Of a DNA stretch of 64,000 nt, positions 19,081 through 30,139 are shown in pieces (the first letter of the stretch is position 1; each line of letters starts with the position of its first letter). Source of the DNA: Prunella strophiata (Eukaryota; Chordata; Aves; Passeriformes; Prunellidae). A model generated the notes under the pieces. The model saw nothing but the letters and a program-made list of their open reading frames with translations, did no database searches and was not told where the DNA came from. Both the position numbers and the translations under genes were made by a program. The stretch is taken from the NCBI GenBank assembly GCA_036583965.1, contig JAZBQD010000015.1:20303310-20367309 (forward strand). Direction: 5' to 3'.

Positions 19081-22000
19081 CGTAGATAGAAAAGGGCATC
19101 CTTTGAAACAGCAAATTCTCATGGTCCAACAGATATCTTCACCACGTAACTCAACAGATGATGAGCAGATGAACCCAAAAAAAGATGGTATTTTTAATAC
19201 AGAAATAATTGTGTAGAAGTTAATTCTCAGGCCAAGACTCTAGAAGGATGAACTTGGGCCCATTTACAGAGAATTGTAGCTTCTTTGCCCAGGTTTTGAA
19301 ATGATTGGAAAAAAAATAATGGGTAGTTCAGTCCCTTCACTTGGCCTACAAGCCAAACATGCAGGACAGTATTGGGTTTTTTGCATCTTCAATTCAGAAA
19401 TATGAGCCACAAAACTGCTACCACAGCATGTAGAGCCACATCCTTTTTACCTATATTTTAGCAACTTTTTGAGGCCTGTCCTGAGAGCATCCTTTTAATG
19501 GAGTTAGAAGCTGACACAACTTTGGGTCACAACTTAAACTGTAAAAATGTAGAAGGAAAAAAAAAATTCCACACCAGGAGTATCATGCCTGATATGTTTA
19601 ATTGCATGAACAAGCACTCACTCAATGGGCTAATTTTACCAGTACTAACACTTATATTAATTTAGTAAACCTTTTCCATTGTGACTAGAGGGTTGTCCTG
19701 TAACCCCTGGCTTTACAAACATCTGGAGCTCTGCCAGCCTTAACAATTACAAATATATCTGAAAGGAGGGGAAAAAAAACACTTGGTCCAAGGTTAAACT
19801 TGGGTACATTACACAATCCCGGTGCTGAGCTTTACATCTCTGTTGTGCTTTGTGTGCCAGGCAACATTATACACACAGAGAGGCAGGATTAGTAAACACA
19901 TGGAGGGTTTTTAGGCTTTGCTTTACCCTGACAGGTGTGAAACTCCTGGCTTTGATTCAGTAAAGCACTTTTCCACAAATGACTTGTGGTGACAGTGATG
20001 CCTTAGGAAGTCCCTGTCTCATCCCTGCCTTTACACCCTCTTATTCTGGCTCGTCTCAATGAATTTTGCTGGATGACAAACTCTCTCAAACAGCAGATGT
20101 GAGTGAAAAAACAACCCTTTTGTGAGTTATCCTTCAGACAGATCAGATCCCTGCCTCAGTGTACAATGCAGCCCCACAAGCCTTCATGCTGGCAGAGCAG
20201 CAGAGATGGCTGCAGTGGGAGGCACAGCCAGAGGTGAGGGAAAAGGGCTGCAAAGGCTCCTCCTGGGCTCAGCAGCAGCATTGCCACTGCATGACTGTGA
20301 CCATGTAACACAACTCATGTCCTCTGCTCCTACTGTCATCACATTCAAAGCATCTAGATGGGCTCACTCTAACAGTACAAATTGCAAGATTTGGAGGGGA
20401 ACGAGGGGGAAATCTTGTACAAGGTAATGAGCTATTTTTGCCTGAAAGTTAAAAGACAAATTCAAATTTGTCTGATCTACTCCCTGGTCTTAGTCCTTAA
20501 CCTTCTCACCACCACTGAAAACTACTGCAGACCTTAATATTCTTTAGATGTTAAAAAGAATTGAACAAGATGGGGGGAGATAAATTTGTCTTTAGTTACT
20601 TAAGAAATAGCCCCAACACATCAAATTGCAGAGGGCCAAACAGCCTTTGCTCAAGGCAAGGGATGTTGTTGCACCAATGAGACTTTTGGAAGCCAGGCCA
20701 CCAAATTGAGGATTTATGTGTGAATGCAGAAGAACAATGTTAGATATCTCTTTTAAAATTGTTAACAACAACATACATGAGGAAAAATGAAACTAAGGAC
20801 ACAATGAGTCAGTAAGACTTGGGGCATTAGGAAGGTCTGTGCCTGGGCACTACCAGTGCTGTGACTGGCACCCTATGAACAATGACTACAGTCTCTATCA
20901 AGTAGTCTGGGTAAAGATGTGGTACATCTTAGTCAAGGAAAGAAGGGCTGGTAGCTGTAATTTAGCTTTCCTTTCTCACATTTGGAGTTTTTGTTATTGC
21001 CCAGGCACAAATTCCCTTGGATGGCTCTCAACCCCCTGATTGTTATGAATCCAAAATGTTTTAGAGTAGTTTAATATGACTTTCCTAAGAGACAAAAGCT
21101 ACACAAAAAAATTACTTTCTTGAAACTGAGAACTACAAGACTGGAAATCAACCTGATCTATAATTCAGCTGCTGGATTTGTAACTAATGGGAAACTCCCT
21201 ATGAAATCTGAAAGGGAAAGTGATTTGAAAACTTACTGAGAACTCAAAACAGGAAAAAGTCAAGTCTAGCTAAGTAACTAGCTGTGATGCACATTTGGTA
21301 CAGATTAACATACTTCACATTTCTGTGTTGGGCACTTGGACTTCCCTTAGAGGTCAAGGAGATGAAAGAATAATTCAAAAAGAGCAGCTACCCAAGTGAG
21401 AATATATGAGAAGGGGTTTGCAAATCCCTTCAGACCTCTTCTCTTGAAGGCTGCCCCTTAATACTTTTACTTCCACCAGACAGTGTTACAAGTAGGTCCA
21501 GAAGGCAGGGATGAGGTCACACATTTCCACTTCAGTTCTTCAGTGGAGCTTGGACACCTCACCAGCTGCTATTTACCTGCACTGCTCTGCTAATAAGACA
21601 CCTTGGGTACATTGTGTTTAATGTATATTTTCACATATTCGACCTGCTCCCTCTCAAACATTTCACCTGCACCTCATCCACACCTGCTCTCTAGGAGTCA
21701 TTGATTCTGCTGTACCAAATAAATCTTGAGAAAAAAGCTTCTAATATGCCAGTGCTGGGGGGGAAAAAAAACCCCAAACCATTTTAATACACAGTGAATT
21801 CTCTGGCAAAGACAGTATTGTCAAGCGGGCAGGTTCAGCTGAGCTGCGCCATCAGCGCGATCCCAGATGCAAGGCTCGGATGGCAGGAAGTTCACCAGGG
21901 CAAAGGCCACACTGGAAAAGCCTTGGCCTCCAGCCAGCATAGCCCGAGATGAGAAACACTGAACAGGAAGGGGATGTGAAGAGAGCATCCTCCAGCTTCC

Positions 22001-23112
22001 CTGGTTCTGTGCCTCTCCTGGATTTAATCATTTTACATAGTTTTGCCACCAGCTAAAATTTTTTTCTTCCTAATCTTACCCTTGAAATCCTTGCAAGTCC
22101 TGGATGATATCAAAACAACTAACTACAACAAAGGACAGGAATAATCAAAGCATACCAGTATCTCCTAGCAGGTAACTTCCTAGGCTTCCAGCTGGGAAAC
22201 CCAGGTGAAATTGTAGGAAATGACAGTTCTTTATGTAGCTCTCATGGCTGTCATCTTCTGTTTGATAGAGCCCTGATAACGTGAATTTGGCCAAGGTCTT
22301 GAGTCAACCAAATGCAAGTCCATGGTCAGTGCTAACATCACATAATTAATTTAAGATTTAATTAAAAGAATCATTATGTTCACATTTATTTCAAGAAGGT
22401 ATTGATCTCCATCCTATAATCTTCTATGCCTCCCCTGGTTCAAGCAGACCACCCTAACCAACAGAGAAACTTTGCAAATGCAGACTTGTGGGAAGTCATT
22501 TCTGTAAAGCTCAGCTGCAACTGTAATAATACCCACCTGGGCAGTAAAAACAGTTAAGGGAAACAAACCCTTAAACAATTCAGTTACATCTGCTGGAAGA
22601 TGTCTCTCCATGTCTTATATTTCTAATTTCTAATAGAGTAGGAAATTTCTGATTTTATTCCACCCAATCTAAGTCTGCAGGCAGCAGGAGCTTGCCTGTT
22701 AAGGTCTCTGTATTTGACCCAATGCATCTTGCATATTTGCTTGTGATCCCAGACAGAACAGAAAAGATGAGCAAAAGTTAAAAATAGACCATCACAGATT
22801 TGCTACTAGAACTTTCATAAACTTTGTAGCTTGGCCAAGAACCAAGAAACTTTCTAAGTTTTTTCTATACACTTGTGTCCTGATCCCTTCTTGAGAAAGC
22901 ATAGTCCCTTTTTTTTTTTTTTCTTTTAAGTAATTTCTAGCATTTGTTAAAATGCCTCCTTATAGACCGCAAATACACAGATCTCCTCTCCCATCTACCC
23001 ATATTTGCACTAGCATCCTACAACTGACTTTGTCCAAACCACACCTGCCCTTCCCAGCTTGAGGGTTTGAGTCCCACAGAATGATTTTTAACTGCTGAGA
23101 ATTGATTGTTAC

Positions 23113-23207
23113 CTCTTTTCAGACCTTCTTCTTTGATTTGTTTCAAAGGGGAGGGACCAAACTCTTCCTCCACAGGCCGGAACATCCTTTTGACCAGGAC
23201 ACTGCTA
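23113..23207 (-). CDS. GRHL2: GRHL2 exon 13 (about residues 500-532), linker
   Basis: 95 bp; acceptor TTCTAG|TAGCAG, donor AAAAGAG|GTAACA. Reads [20 protein letters not shown] then [11 protein letters not shown] plus one base of a Val codon. Human GRHL2 has [20 protein letters not shown] at this position. The linker leads into the dimerisation domain. The acceptor is a triple tandem (TAG TAG CAG), so exon starts at 23,207, 23,204 and 23,201 are all in frame; the first gives the human length. Confidence 0.94.
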
Positions 23208-24311
23208 CTAGAACACACAAAACAGGCACCATGTCACAGTAAAACTGTGCTCACAGCAGAAGAGGAGACAACAGCAACAGTCATGACTCACTTTGTACTC
23301 TGGCAAAAATACCCACCAGCGACTCAAGTAGCACCAAAAGCAGAAACCACAAGGATTTAGCTTTTGATGCTTATCTGAACTATCCAGGCCTCTTAAATTG
23401 CCGAGACTGACTGGCTGGGACAGGTGACAGGAAAATATGTTCTGATGTTGCACACTAATTTGAAAACCCCAAAGGCCCTTAACTGTTTAAATATTGAGGG
23501 AATGGGGGTGGTTATTGCTTGATGCAATAAACCCCTTTGTTTCTCAAATTCCACTGTAAGCCTTATGAACAGCATTAGTTTCAAAAAGAAATAAAAAGGG
23601 TTCATGTTTTCAAGTCAGTGTTGACTGCAGGTGCTTGGCCACTCCCTACCACAGGTCACTTTTTGCAGGTTTATGGGAGTGTAGTTATGTTACTCCAGAA
23701 TCTCAGACTAGAGGGTGTTCACTTGGGGATTCAAGCAACTTACAAAAGTATGGGGCTGGCACACAATGTGGGCTGAAGTTCAGCAGCCCATATTAAAACC
23801 CTTATTTCATGGCACCTCTAACTACTAGAGGGACTTTCATCCATTCTTCCAGTCCCTCCAAAGTCAAATAGGGAGTACTCCCATTTCCAACCTTTGTCCT
23901 TCCCAGGTTCTCTCTTCTCTTTCTGCCTTTCTCTTCTGCACTTGGCCATTCTCTCTGCAGTTCCTGTATTTGCTGCATACACGTGTGTGCACTGCTAAAC
24001 AGCTTTCAGGAATGCAGTGCAGTTCGGTGCTTCAACAAAAAATTCCTGGTTTTTAAATTATTTGAGAACCCTCATGCTTACATAGATGGCACTTCATTGT
24101 CAAATATATTGTCCTGTCCCGGTATCAAACCTTAGGGCTCTTTTACTTGGAAATTTATTAAAATACAGACATAAAAAGCAGACAGTTTACATGGGAGAAC
24201 ATGAGGGAAGGGGGAGAAAAGGGTCAGTTTTATCTGATTTCATATTTGGTATCAACTTTCTATGAATTTAAACAGTTAACTGCAAAGCTTGTGAAACAAT
24301 AAATATCTTAC
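23208..24311 (-). other. GRHL2 intron 12
   Basis: GT-AG intron of 1,104 bp; nothing further recognised. Confidence 0.88.
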
Positions 24312-24343
24312 CCTTCTCTCTCATCATCTGTATTATAGTAAAC
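24312..24343 (-). CDS. GRHL2: GRHL2 exon 12, 32-bp micro-exon (about residues 490-500)
   Basis: 32 bp; acceptor CTTCTAG|GTT, donor GAAGG|GTAAGA. Reads VYYNTDDERE plus two bases of a Gly codon, matching VYYNTDDEREG of human GRHL2. It begins the linker between the DNA-binding and dimerisation domains. At this size it depends on exon definition by strong sites and enhancers; automated annotation may miss it. Both flanking exons fit only if it is included, since skipping it would shift the frame by two. Confidence 0.94.
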
Positions 24344-25077
24344 CTAGAAGGATGGAAATAAAAATCAATTATTCCCAAAATTCAGACAACTTGCTTAACA
24401 GAATAACTTCAAAAGGGAGAAAAGACAACAAGTGTTTTGCAGTTTGTCATACGTCAAAAATCCTTTCCCTCCTGTAAAACACAAACACCTCTAGTTCTAA
24501 CTGTTATCTACAAGAAGCATGGCTTAGAGAAACTGCTGTTGAATATCATCTGCTGGAAATATATCAAAGTTTATTTGAGAGACATTACCCTCTTCCCTGC
24601 TTTATATAATTTTCCCAATTATTTTACAATCCTCTAAATCAGATTGTTACTCACCTAAATAATCCCTAATACAGTTTAAGCCACAACACTCAAAAGCTTT
24701 TGTATGTATTTAATACTGTCTGAAAATCTAATTAAACTATAAAGAACAAGATTAAACTACCAGCCTAATGGAAATACAATTACTAATGGTACAGCTGAAC
24801 GTTTTTTGCACAGGCTGTGGGCAGAAGCCCACGTCCAGTTTTGTGCAAATCCACGTAGCTCAGAGTCACCAGGACCGAAGTTACAACAGCAGCAAATGCA
24901 GCTGACAGTAGCAGGAGAGGTATAAAAGCACAGCCTGTTGTCCAACACTTTACAGAACAGTCAGCCAAACTCCTCACAATGTGCCCACACTGCAGGTCTG
25001 CACCAACAAGTGCACCAGCCCTGCAGCTGCTGAGCAAGCACGGGGCAGGGGCACAGGGCACCACAGCCACTCCTGCT

Positions 25078-25097
25078 GGGCAGGGCAGGGCAGGGCA
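25078..25097. repeat. short (GGGCA)4 tandem repeat
   Basis: Four head-to-tail GGGCA units in intron 11, in a locally GC-rich stretch of about 100 bp. Confidence 0.85.
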
Positions 25098-26182
25098 AGC
25101 CACCCCAGTTGGGTCCCAGCACTGGGGCTGGCAAGACTCAAAGCACACTGGCTCTCACTGGGAACCTTCACTTCTGGAACTGTGCAATGAAAATAGCTCA
25201 GAGTGTGTGTGTGTGCAAAGCTGAGGGCTGTAACTATGAGTTACAGCAATAAAAAACATGGCTGAACATCGCCTAAGAGCTAGGAAATGGGGATATCTTC
25301 CAGTTAGTTTAGAAAATTATTTACAGGTTTGTATACACTAAGGAATGCTTCCACCATCTCCTGTTTTGAGACAAATCCACATTTTGGTTTGAAAGCCATG
25401 AGGACAGAAGGTACCCAACACTGATATGTGAGTGGGCATCTTTCCAATTTGGGAGAAAAGTCAGTGATAGCTGTGATTACAATGTCTGTGCTCTTTGTGC
25501 TTTGCTCAACCACAATTCTCACTGCTTCAAAATAATTGACAATTCCAACACTCAGTTTCATTTAATCTTCATCATTTTAGTATTTTTCAGCAAGATGCAT
25601 GTTAAATTTCCTCACCAACTATTTGTCTTTATAAACACATGCATAAAGGTCTCATTCTACTCCATGAGAAGTTAATAAATAACACATTCATAGTAAAAAA
25701 GTTGTCAGAGCTGACCCTCCAGTTCAGGTTTTCAACTTCCCAGCAGGTGATAAAATAGAAAAGAGCCAAGTCAGGAAAGACTTCCTTATGTTTACTAGTG
25801 ATAATAGCTGCCAGTACTTGAGTATTAGCATTAGTACGACAGAGTTTTACTTGGAAGAGTGAAAATATTTTTTTCAAGGAATTTCCAGATCTCTAGGTGA
25901 TGCCGACAGAAAATGGATAGTGGTGTTTTAGTGACCCTACTCTTGACCTTTCTACACGTGTAAAAGCTTGGTCTTTGTTTTCAGCTGTGACAAGGAGGGG
26001 GATCTCTGCTACCACAAGGTGGCACTTCATTTCACCAAGCCAAAGAGTGCACTCAAAACCAGATTGTGTATAAGGTCACAAATCAACCTTATAATTAAAA
26101 ATAAAAGAATGACAGAACTGTAACAAAACCAAACTAGTCAATTGTCAAAGAAGTATAAACTCCTTTACACCCAGAACTCAGA

Positions 26183-26238
26183 AAGGTACTTGCCTCTTGT
26201 AAGGTGTACTTGCCTCTTGAAAGGTACTTGCCTCTTCT
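26183..26238. repeat. triplicated 18-20 bp unit in intron 11
   Basis: Three tandem copies of AAGGTACTTGCCTCTTG-like sequence at 26,183-26,200, 26,201-26,220 and 26,221-26,238, the middle one with a two-base insertion. It begins about 150 bp downstream of the exon 11 donor. Confidence 0.88.
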
Positions 26239-26384
26239 ATAAGTTATGTGCCAAAACTGCATTTACCAAATTGAGAGCTGAAACAAGTGGCCCCCAGGAA
26301 CAGTGATTTATTTCCCCAAAACCTGCCCCAGAGCAGAGGCAGCCAGGTGGCAAGTGAGCACCTGCTCATCTCATCATTTCCTAC

Positions 26385-26524
26385 CTGTCCAGTTCTTTGT
26401 AGGTTTCCAAAGTGAACATCCGGTATGAAGAGAACTGGCTGGGAATCCAGGTCAGCCATTGTTTTGAAGAAGGTGATATCACTCTTTTTCTGCAGAGGGA
26501 GTGCACTCAACTTCCCTTCAGCTG
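26385..26524 (-). CDS. GRHL2: GRHL2 exon 11 (about residues 443-489), end of DNA-binding domain
   Basis: 140 bp; acceptor CACCTAG|CAG, donor GGACAG|GTAGGA. Reads [20 protein letters not shown] then [20 protein letters not shown] then LQRTGQ. The [11 protein letters not shown] motif is a hallmark of the GRHL CP2 domain. Relative to human there are a few conservative changes (ITFFK for ITYFK, HFGN for HFAN). The acceptor is a tandem TAGCAG; starting at 26,524 keeps the same number of residues as human, starting at 26,521 drops one Ala. Confidence 0.95.
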
Positions 26525-26610
26525 CTAGGTGGATCACAAAGCACAGGGTTGTGAAAGGAGGCATGTTAAGCCTGACTTAGCCCCAGACCAGAAAGGCCCA
26601 GTTTACTCAC
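26525..26610 (-). other. GRHL2 intron 10, 86 bp
   Basis: Starts GTGAGT and ends CCACCTAG on the minus strand. At 86 bp it is close to the lower limit for vertebrate introns, while the gene's other introns in the window run from 1.1 to 8.7 kb. Reading through it keeps no useful frame, so retention would truncate the protein. Confidence 0.9.
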
Positions 26611-26698
26611 CATTATTACACGAGGCTTGGGATGCCTGGCCTTTGCCTTTCTTCCTGTTCTGCTTTCTCTCTTCATCTCGGATTTTCCTTTCTGCTCC
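26611..26698 (-). CDS. GRHL2: GRHL2 exon 10 (about residues 414-443), basic DNA-contact segment
   Basis: 88 bp; acceptor GCATCAG|GGA, donor AATAATG|GTGAGT. Reads [20 protein letters not shown] then QASQASCNN plus the first base of an Ala codon. The [10 protein letters not shown] segment holds the two arginines, three residues apart, that are known in GRHL1 structures to contact DNA; both are present. The lysine/arginine-rich tail is probably part of the nuclear localisation signal (inference). Only 86 bp separate this exon from exon 11. Confidence 0.95.
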
Positions 26699-28356
26699 CT
26701 GATGCAAAAAAGACAACCCACAGATATTACCCAAGGAGGAACCACTGTGAGCATTGTACTCTGCAATGCCTGGAATTCAGCATCAGACACACAGAAATGC
26801 TAAAAGAGAAACTGGTTATTTCACTGAAGACAGATCTGCCCAGTCTGTTGGGAAGGTACCAGGCTTTGCATGGATCACCTGTGCCTGAGACTCAGCTGGC
26901 ACATCCAGTAGCTCCCAGGACTGCATGACAGCAAGGGGAACATGTTGGTTTGGAGGAGCCAGGACAGGCAGTGTGCAGTCTGTAGCAGGACTGATGCCAG
27001 CACTGCTTGTGCAAAAGGCATCCCCAGCCCAGTGTCTGCAATGGACAGAGTGCTCAGGCCAAATATTTTGTGTATGTAATGGCATAAAAAACACCTGCAG
27101 GATTGCTATCATTTTACATAATGTCTCTGCTGAGGTCTTCCCTAAACTCTCCTCCACCCACTTTGTCTGGGGGTGGCATTGCTCCATTGTAGTCAGCTGT
27201 GCAGAGTCTTTGAGAACTGACAGTCCAAAAAGGCTGTGCTGACAGCTTGCCAACATTGCAAGAGTTCTTACAGAAAAATACAGGCATTTCAAACTGGGAG
27301 AAGCTCTCCAGAAATAGGAAAGCAATGTAGCACTGCCCTATTAGGCACCAGGAACTCCTGGGAAGTTGCAGGCTTCTGTTATGTAAATACACTCTCAACA
27401 AGTTTAAAAAATAAGACTTGTTATTGACATAAAAAGCAGAAACACCTCCTTTGAAGCTCTCCTAATTTACTTTATAAATAATACCTATCACATTGTGAAG
27501 GGTAATGAGGATCCATATGCTCCCAGACAGTTGGCATGCAAGATTACAGATTTTTTTTTTTCAAATTAAAATTAGAAGTTTCTTGAATAGAAAGGGAGAG
27601 GAGGGAGGTAAGGAAAGCAAAAAAACACCCACTCAAGATGGCAAAATTCACACATGAGTCAATGAACCAAGTTTAGAAAGAGTGCAAGGAAAGATGTACT
27701 CCTGGCTGTGATCTATCAGTAGATTTCCAGAGGCTGAAAGAGCTGGAGGATAGAAATAGCTCTTTAGGAAAACATGAATGTGTCAAACAGAAGCACTGCC
27801 TCCAGACCAGTTGTCACTCACCAACCTCAACTGCAGAAGCCAAGGGATTCAGAGCTGTGCACTTATCAAAATTGTTTCTAGAGGTACTTTTGTAACCTTT
27901 AAAGCCACCTGTTCTTTCTATGAAAGGAGCAAAAATACATGTCCCAGCCACTGTTCAGCAAAAAGCACATCCTGAGAAACCTGTGCTGCATAAAGAGCTC
28001 TGCCAGGTGGCCACAGCCCTACCTACCACTCTGTGCTGCCACTCTGCTGCTCACAGGGAATAGGATGAACCACCAATAGTATTTAATACACAGCAGCAAG
28101 TGTGAGTTTCCTCTCAGGAAACTGAGGAGGACTCAGCCTTTTATACATAATAAAAAATATATGTTTTACTAATTTTCTGTAATATTCTTTGTAACCATGA
28201 ACTTGGTGATGCTTCACAGCTTTCTCTTCATTCATTAATTCATTCAAGGCAACACACCCCAAGCTCTCTGGGGTGCAGGACAATCCCTGGAGCTGGGCAG
28301 TCATTCCCATCCACCAGAGTTTATTTGTGCCACAGCCATTTCACAAATGTGACAAC

Positions 28357-28398
28357 TGCAATACCCACAAAACTACCTGCAATACCCACAAAACTACC
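28357..28398. repeat. perfect 21-bp tandem duplication in intron 9
   Basis: TGCAATACCCACAAAACTAC plus one C, repeated exactly twice head to tail (28,357-28,377 and 28,378-28,398). Confidence 0.88.
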
Positions 28399-30119
28399 TA
28401 CCAGCCCTTTTGAGCTTGGAGCAACCCACACAGCACAGGGCAGGGGCCAGCCAAGCCTACAGGATGGATGTCACAGTCACAGGGATGGGACCACAAAATT
28501 ATTTTTGCATACTAGAGCACCTCTGCTGGATAGTTTTGACAGCTGAGCCATCTGACACATACCTAATAAACCACAGTTTGCACATCTCTTCAGGACAGAA
28601 GAAATTACCCTCCCACAGGAGACTATAAACTATGCTGTGACCAGTGAAATAATGAAATGAATTCATAATTATTCCATTGATATCTGGGCTTTGTATAAAT
28701 GCAAGGAGTACTTCTGCTACTAACATTAACAAAATGCAGCCTATGAATTTCAGTTGATTCAAAGTATTTTCTTCCTAATCCTTCAACTCATTTAAACTGA
28801 AGTCTTGCATTCTACCTCCAGCCTGACAAAGCCCTTGCCCTCATAAGGGCCACTCTGATACTCATGTGTACACTTGCTTCTAGTTCCAGGCTAAAGCATT
28901 TCACATCTCATTGGGCAGGCACATAGACATCAGCCTTCTTCTCTCCAAAGCTGAAGATTAATAGCCAATTATATATTTTTAATTTTTTTTTAATTAATTG
29001 CCTAGTACTCTATGATAGTCCATTTTCTCTATGATGTTCCACACCAAAAACAAGGATGCAAGAACTGCACATATTCCAAAGAATATGTATTTTTTCAGGT
29101 TAAAGAAAACTGGATTAATTTATTTTATTTTGGATCAACGTTATGGTATTTGCCAAGTCAAGTTCTGCTTCTTTTCAGTGAAGATAATCACACATAGATA
29201 ATCAAGTAGCTCTGAAGTCCCAGTTCTTTCATACACAGTGGCTAAAGCATTGTGCAATATATAAATAGGCCTGGTAGCAAGTTTCCCTGACAACCTACAT
29301 AAGGAATAAAAATTATATATTCTTATAATACAGCATCAGTGATCTGCACATGATAAAAAGACTGCAAGGTAGAGAATTAGCACTGACAAAACAAGATATG
29401 GACTGTAACAAATGCTTTGAAGATTGCCCACTGAAAAACAAACATGGACAAAAGATCCGAGGACAAATTGGGAGTATGATAAAGTTAGATTTGTTAAGTA
29501 ACATTTACAGCCTTTGCAGCATTTATCTCCAAAAGTTTATGCCACAAAGCACATACTGGATCTGAGTTAGTGTTGCTCTCTAGTTTATATGTAAACTAAT
29601 AATAAAATCAAGGAATTGCCAGAATAAATACTAATATATATATATGTACCACTTAGCTAAATGCAATTTTATTTCTTCAAAGATAACTCTTTCCACAACA
29701 GCTATGCTGTGTTGCAGCTACAAGACTGTCAGTGAATGTTCTTAAAAACTAGACACCTCCACCTGTGATTTATCTAAGTAAATATACAAATACATCCATT
29801 GGTTCTAAAGAGGCAGGACCATTACAGAAAGAAACATTTTTAATAATACCTCAGGCACAGAAACATTTTTGCTTCCATGTTGCAGAATGAGAAACATTTC
29901 ATACTTAGGGAGAAGGAATTTACTGTGCAGTTCCACTAGGCCAGGTGATTGTAATAAATCAGGTACTTTTCTCATCAGTTTCTCTTTGAGGCTGTCAGAT
30001 TGGGGGATAACAGTGCAGTTCACCCTTTCAGAATATATAAAGATCATTATATGATTGCTGGGGTTTTTTCATGCTCCTATAAAATTTCTTCAATTCATCA
30101 TGATTGATGAAATATGATC

Positions 30120-30139
30120 AAAATATGATCATATTTTGG
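30120..30139. repeat. perfect 20-bp palindrome in intron 9
   Basis: CAAAATATGATCATATTTTG equals its own reverse complement. The preceding bases repeat half of it (AAATATGATC at 30,111-30,120). AT-rich and probably fortuitous, but it could extrude or bind a dimeric factor. Confidence 0.85.

Larger units (their letters stand above)
24344..26384 (-). other. GRHL2 intron 11
   Basis: GT-AG intron of 2,041 bp with a GC-rich patch around 24,970-25,170, the (GGGCA)4 repeat, a short (GT)n run at 25,204-25,215 and the 18-20 bp triplication at 26,183-26,238. Confidence 0.88.

Noticed and set aside
24783..25148. 121-codon minus-strand open frame with hydrophobic residues
   Set aside because: Arises from the GC-rich (GGGCA)n patch of intron 11.
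26816..27325. 169-codon minus-strand open frame just upstream of GRHL2 exon 10
   Set aside because: Longest open frame here, but it lies in intron 9, resembles no protein family I know, and fits neither phase nor splice sites of GRHL2. Chance frame.
28357..28398. Two-copy direct repeat as a CRISPR-like array
   Set aside because: Head-to-tail duplication with no spacers in a vertebrate intron.
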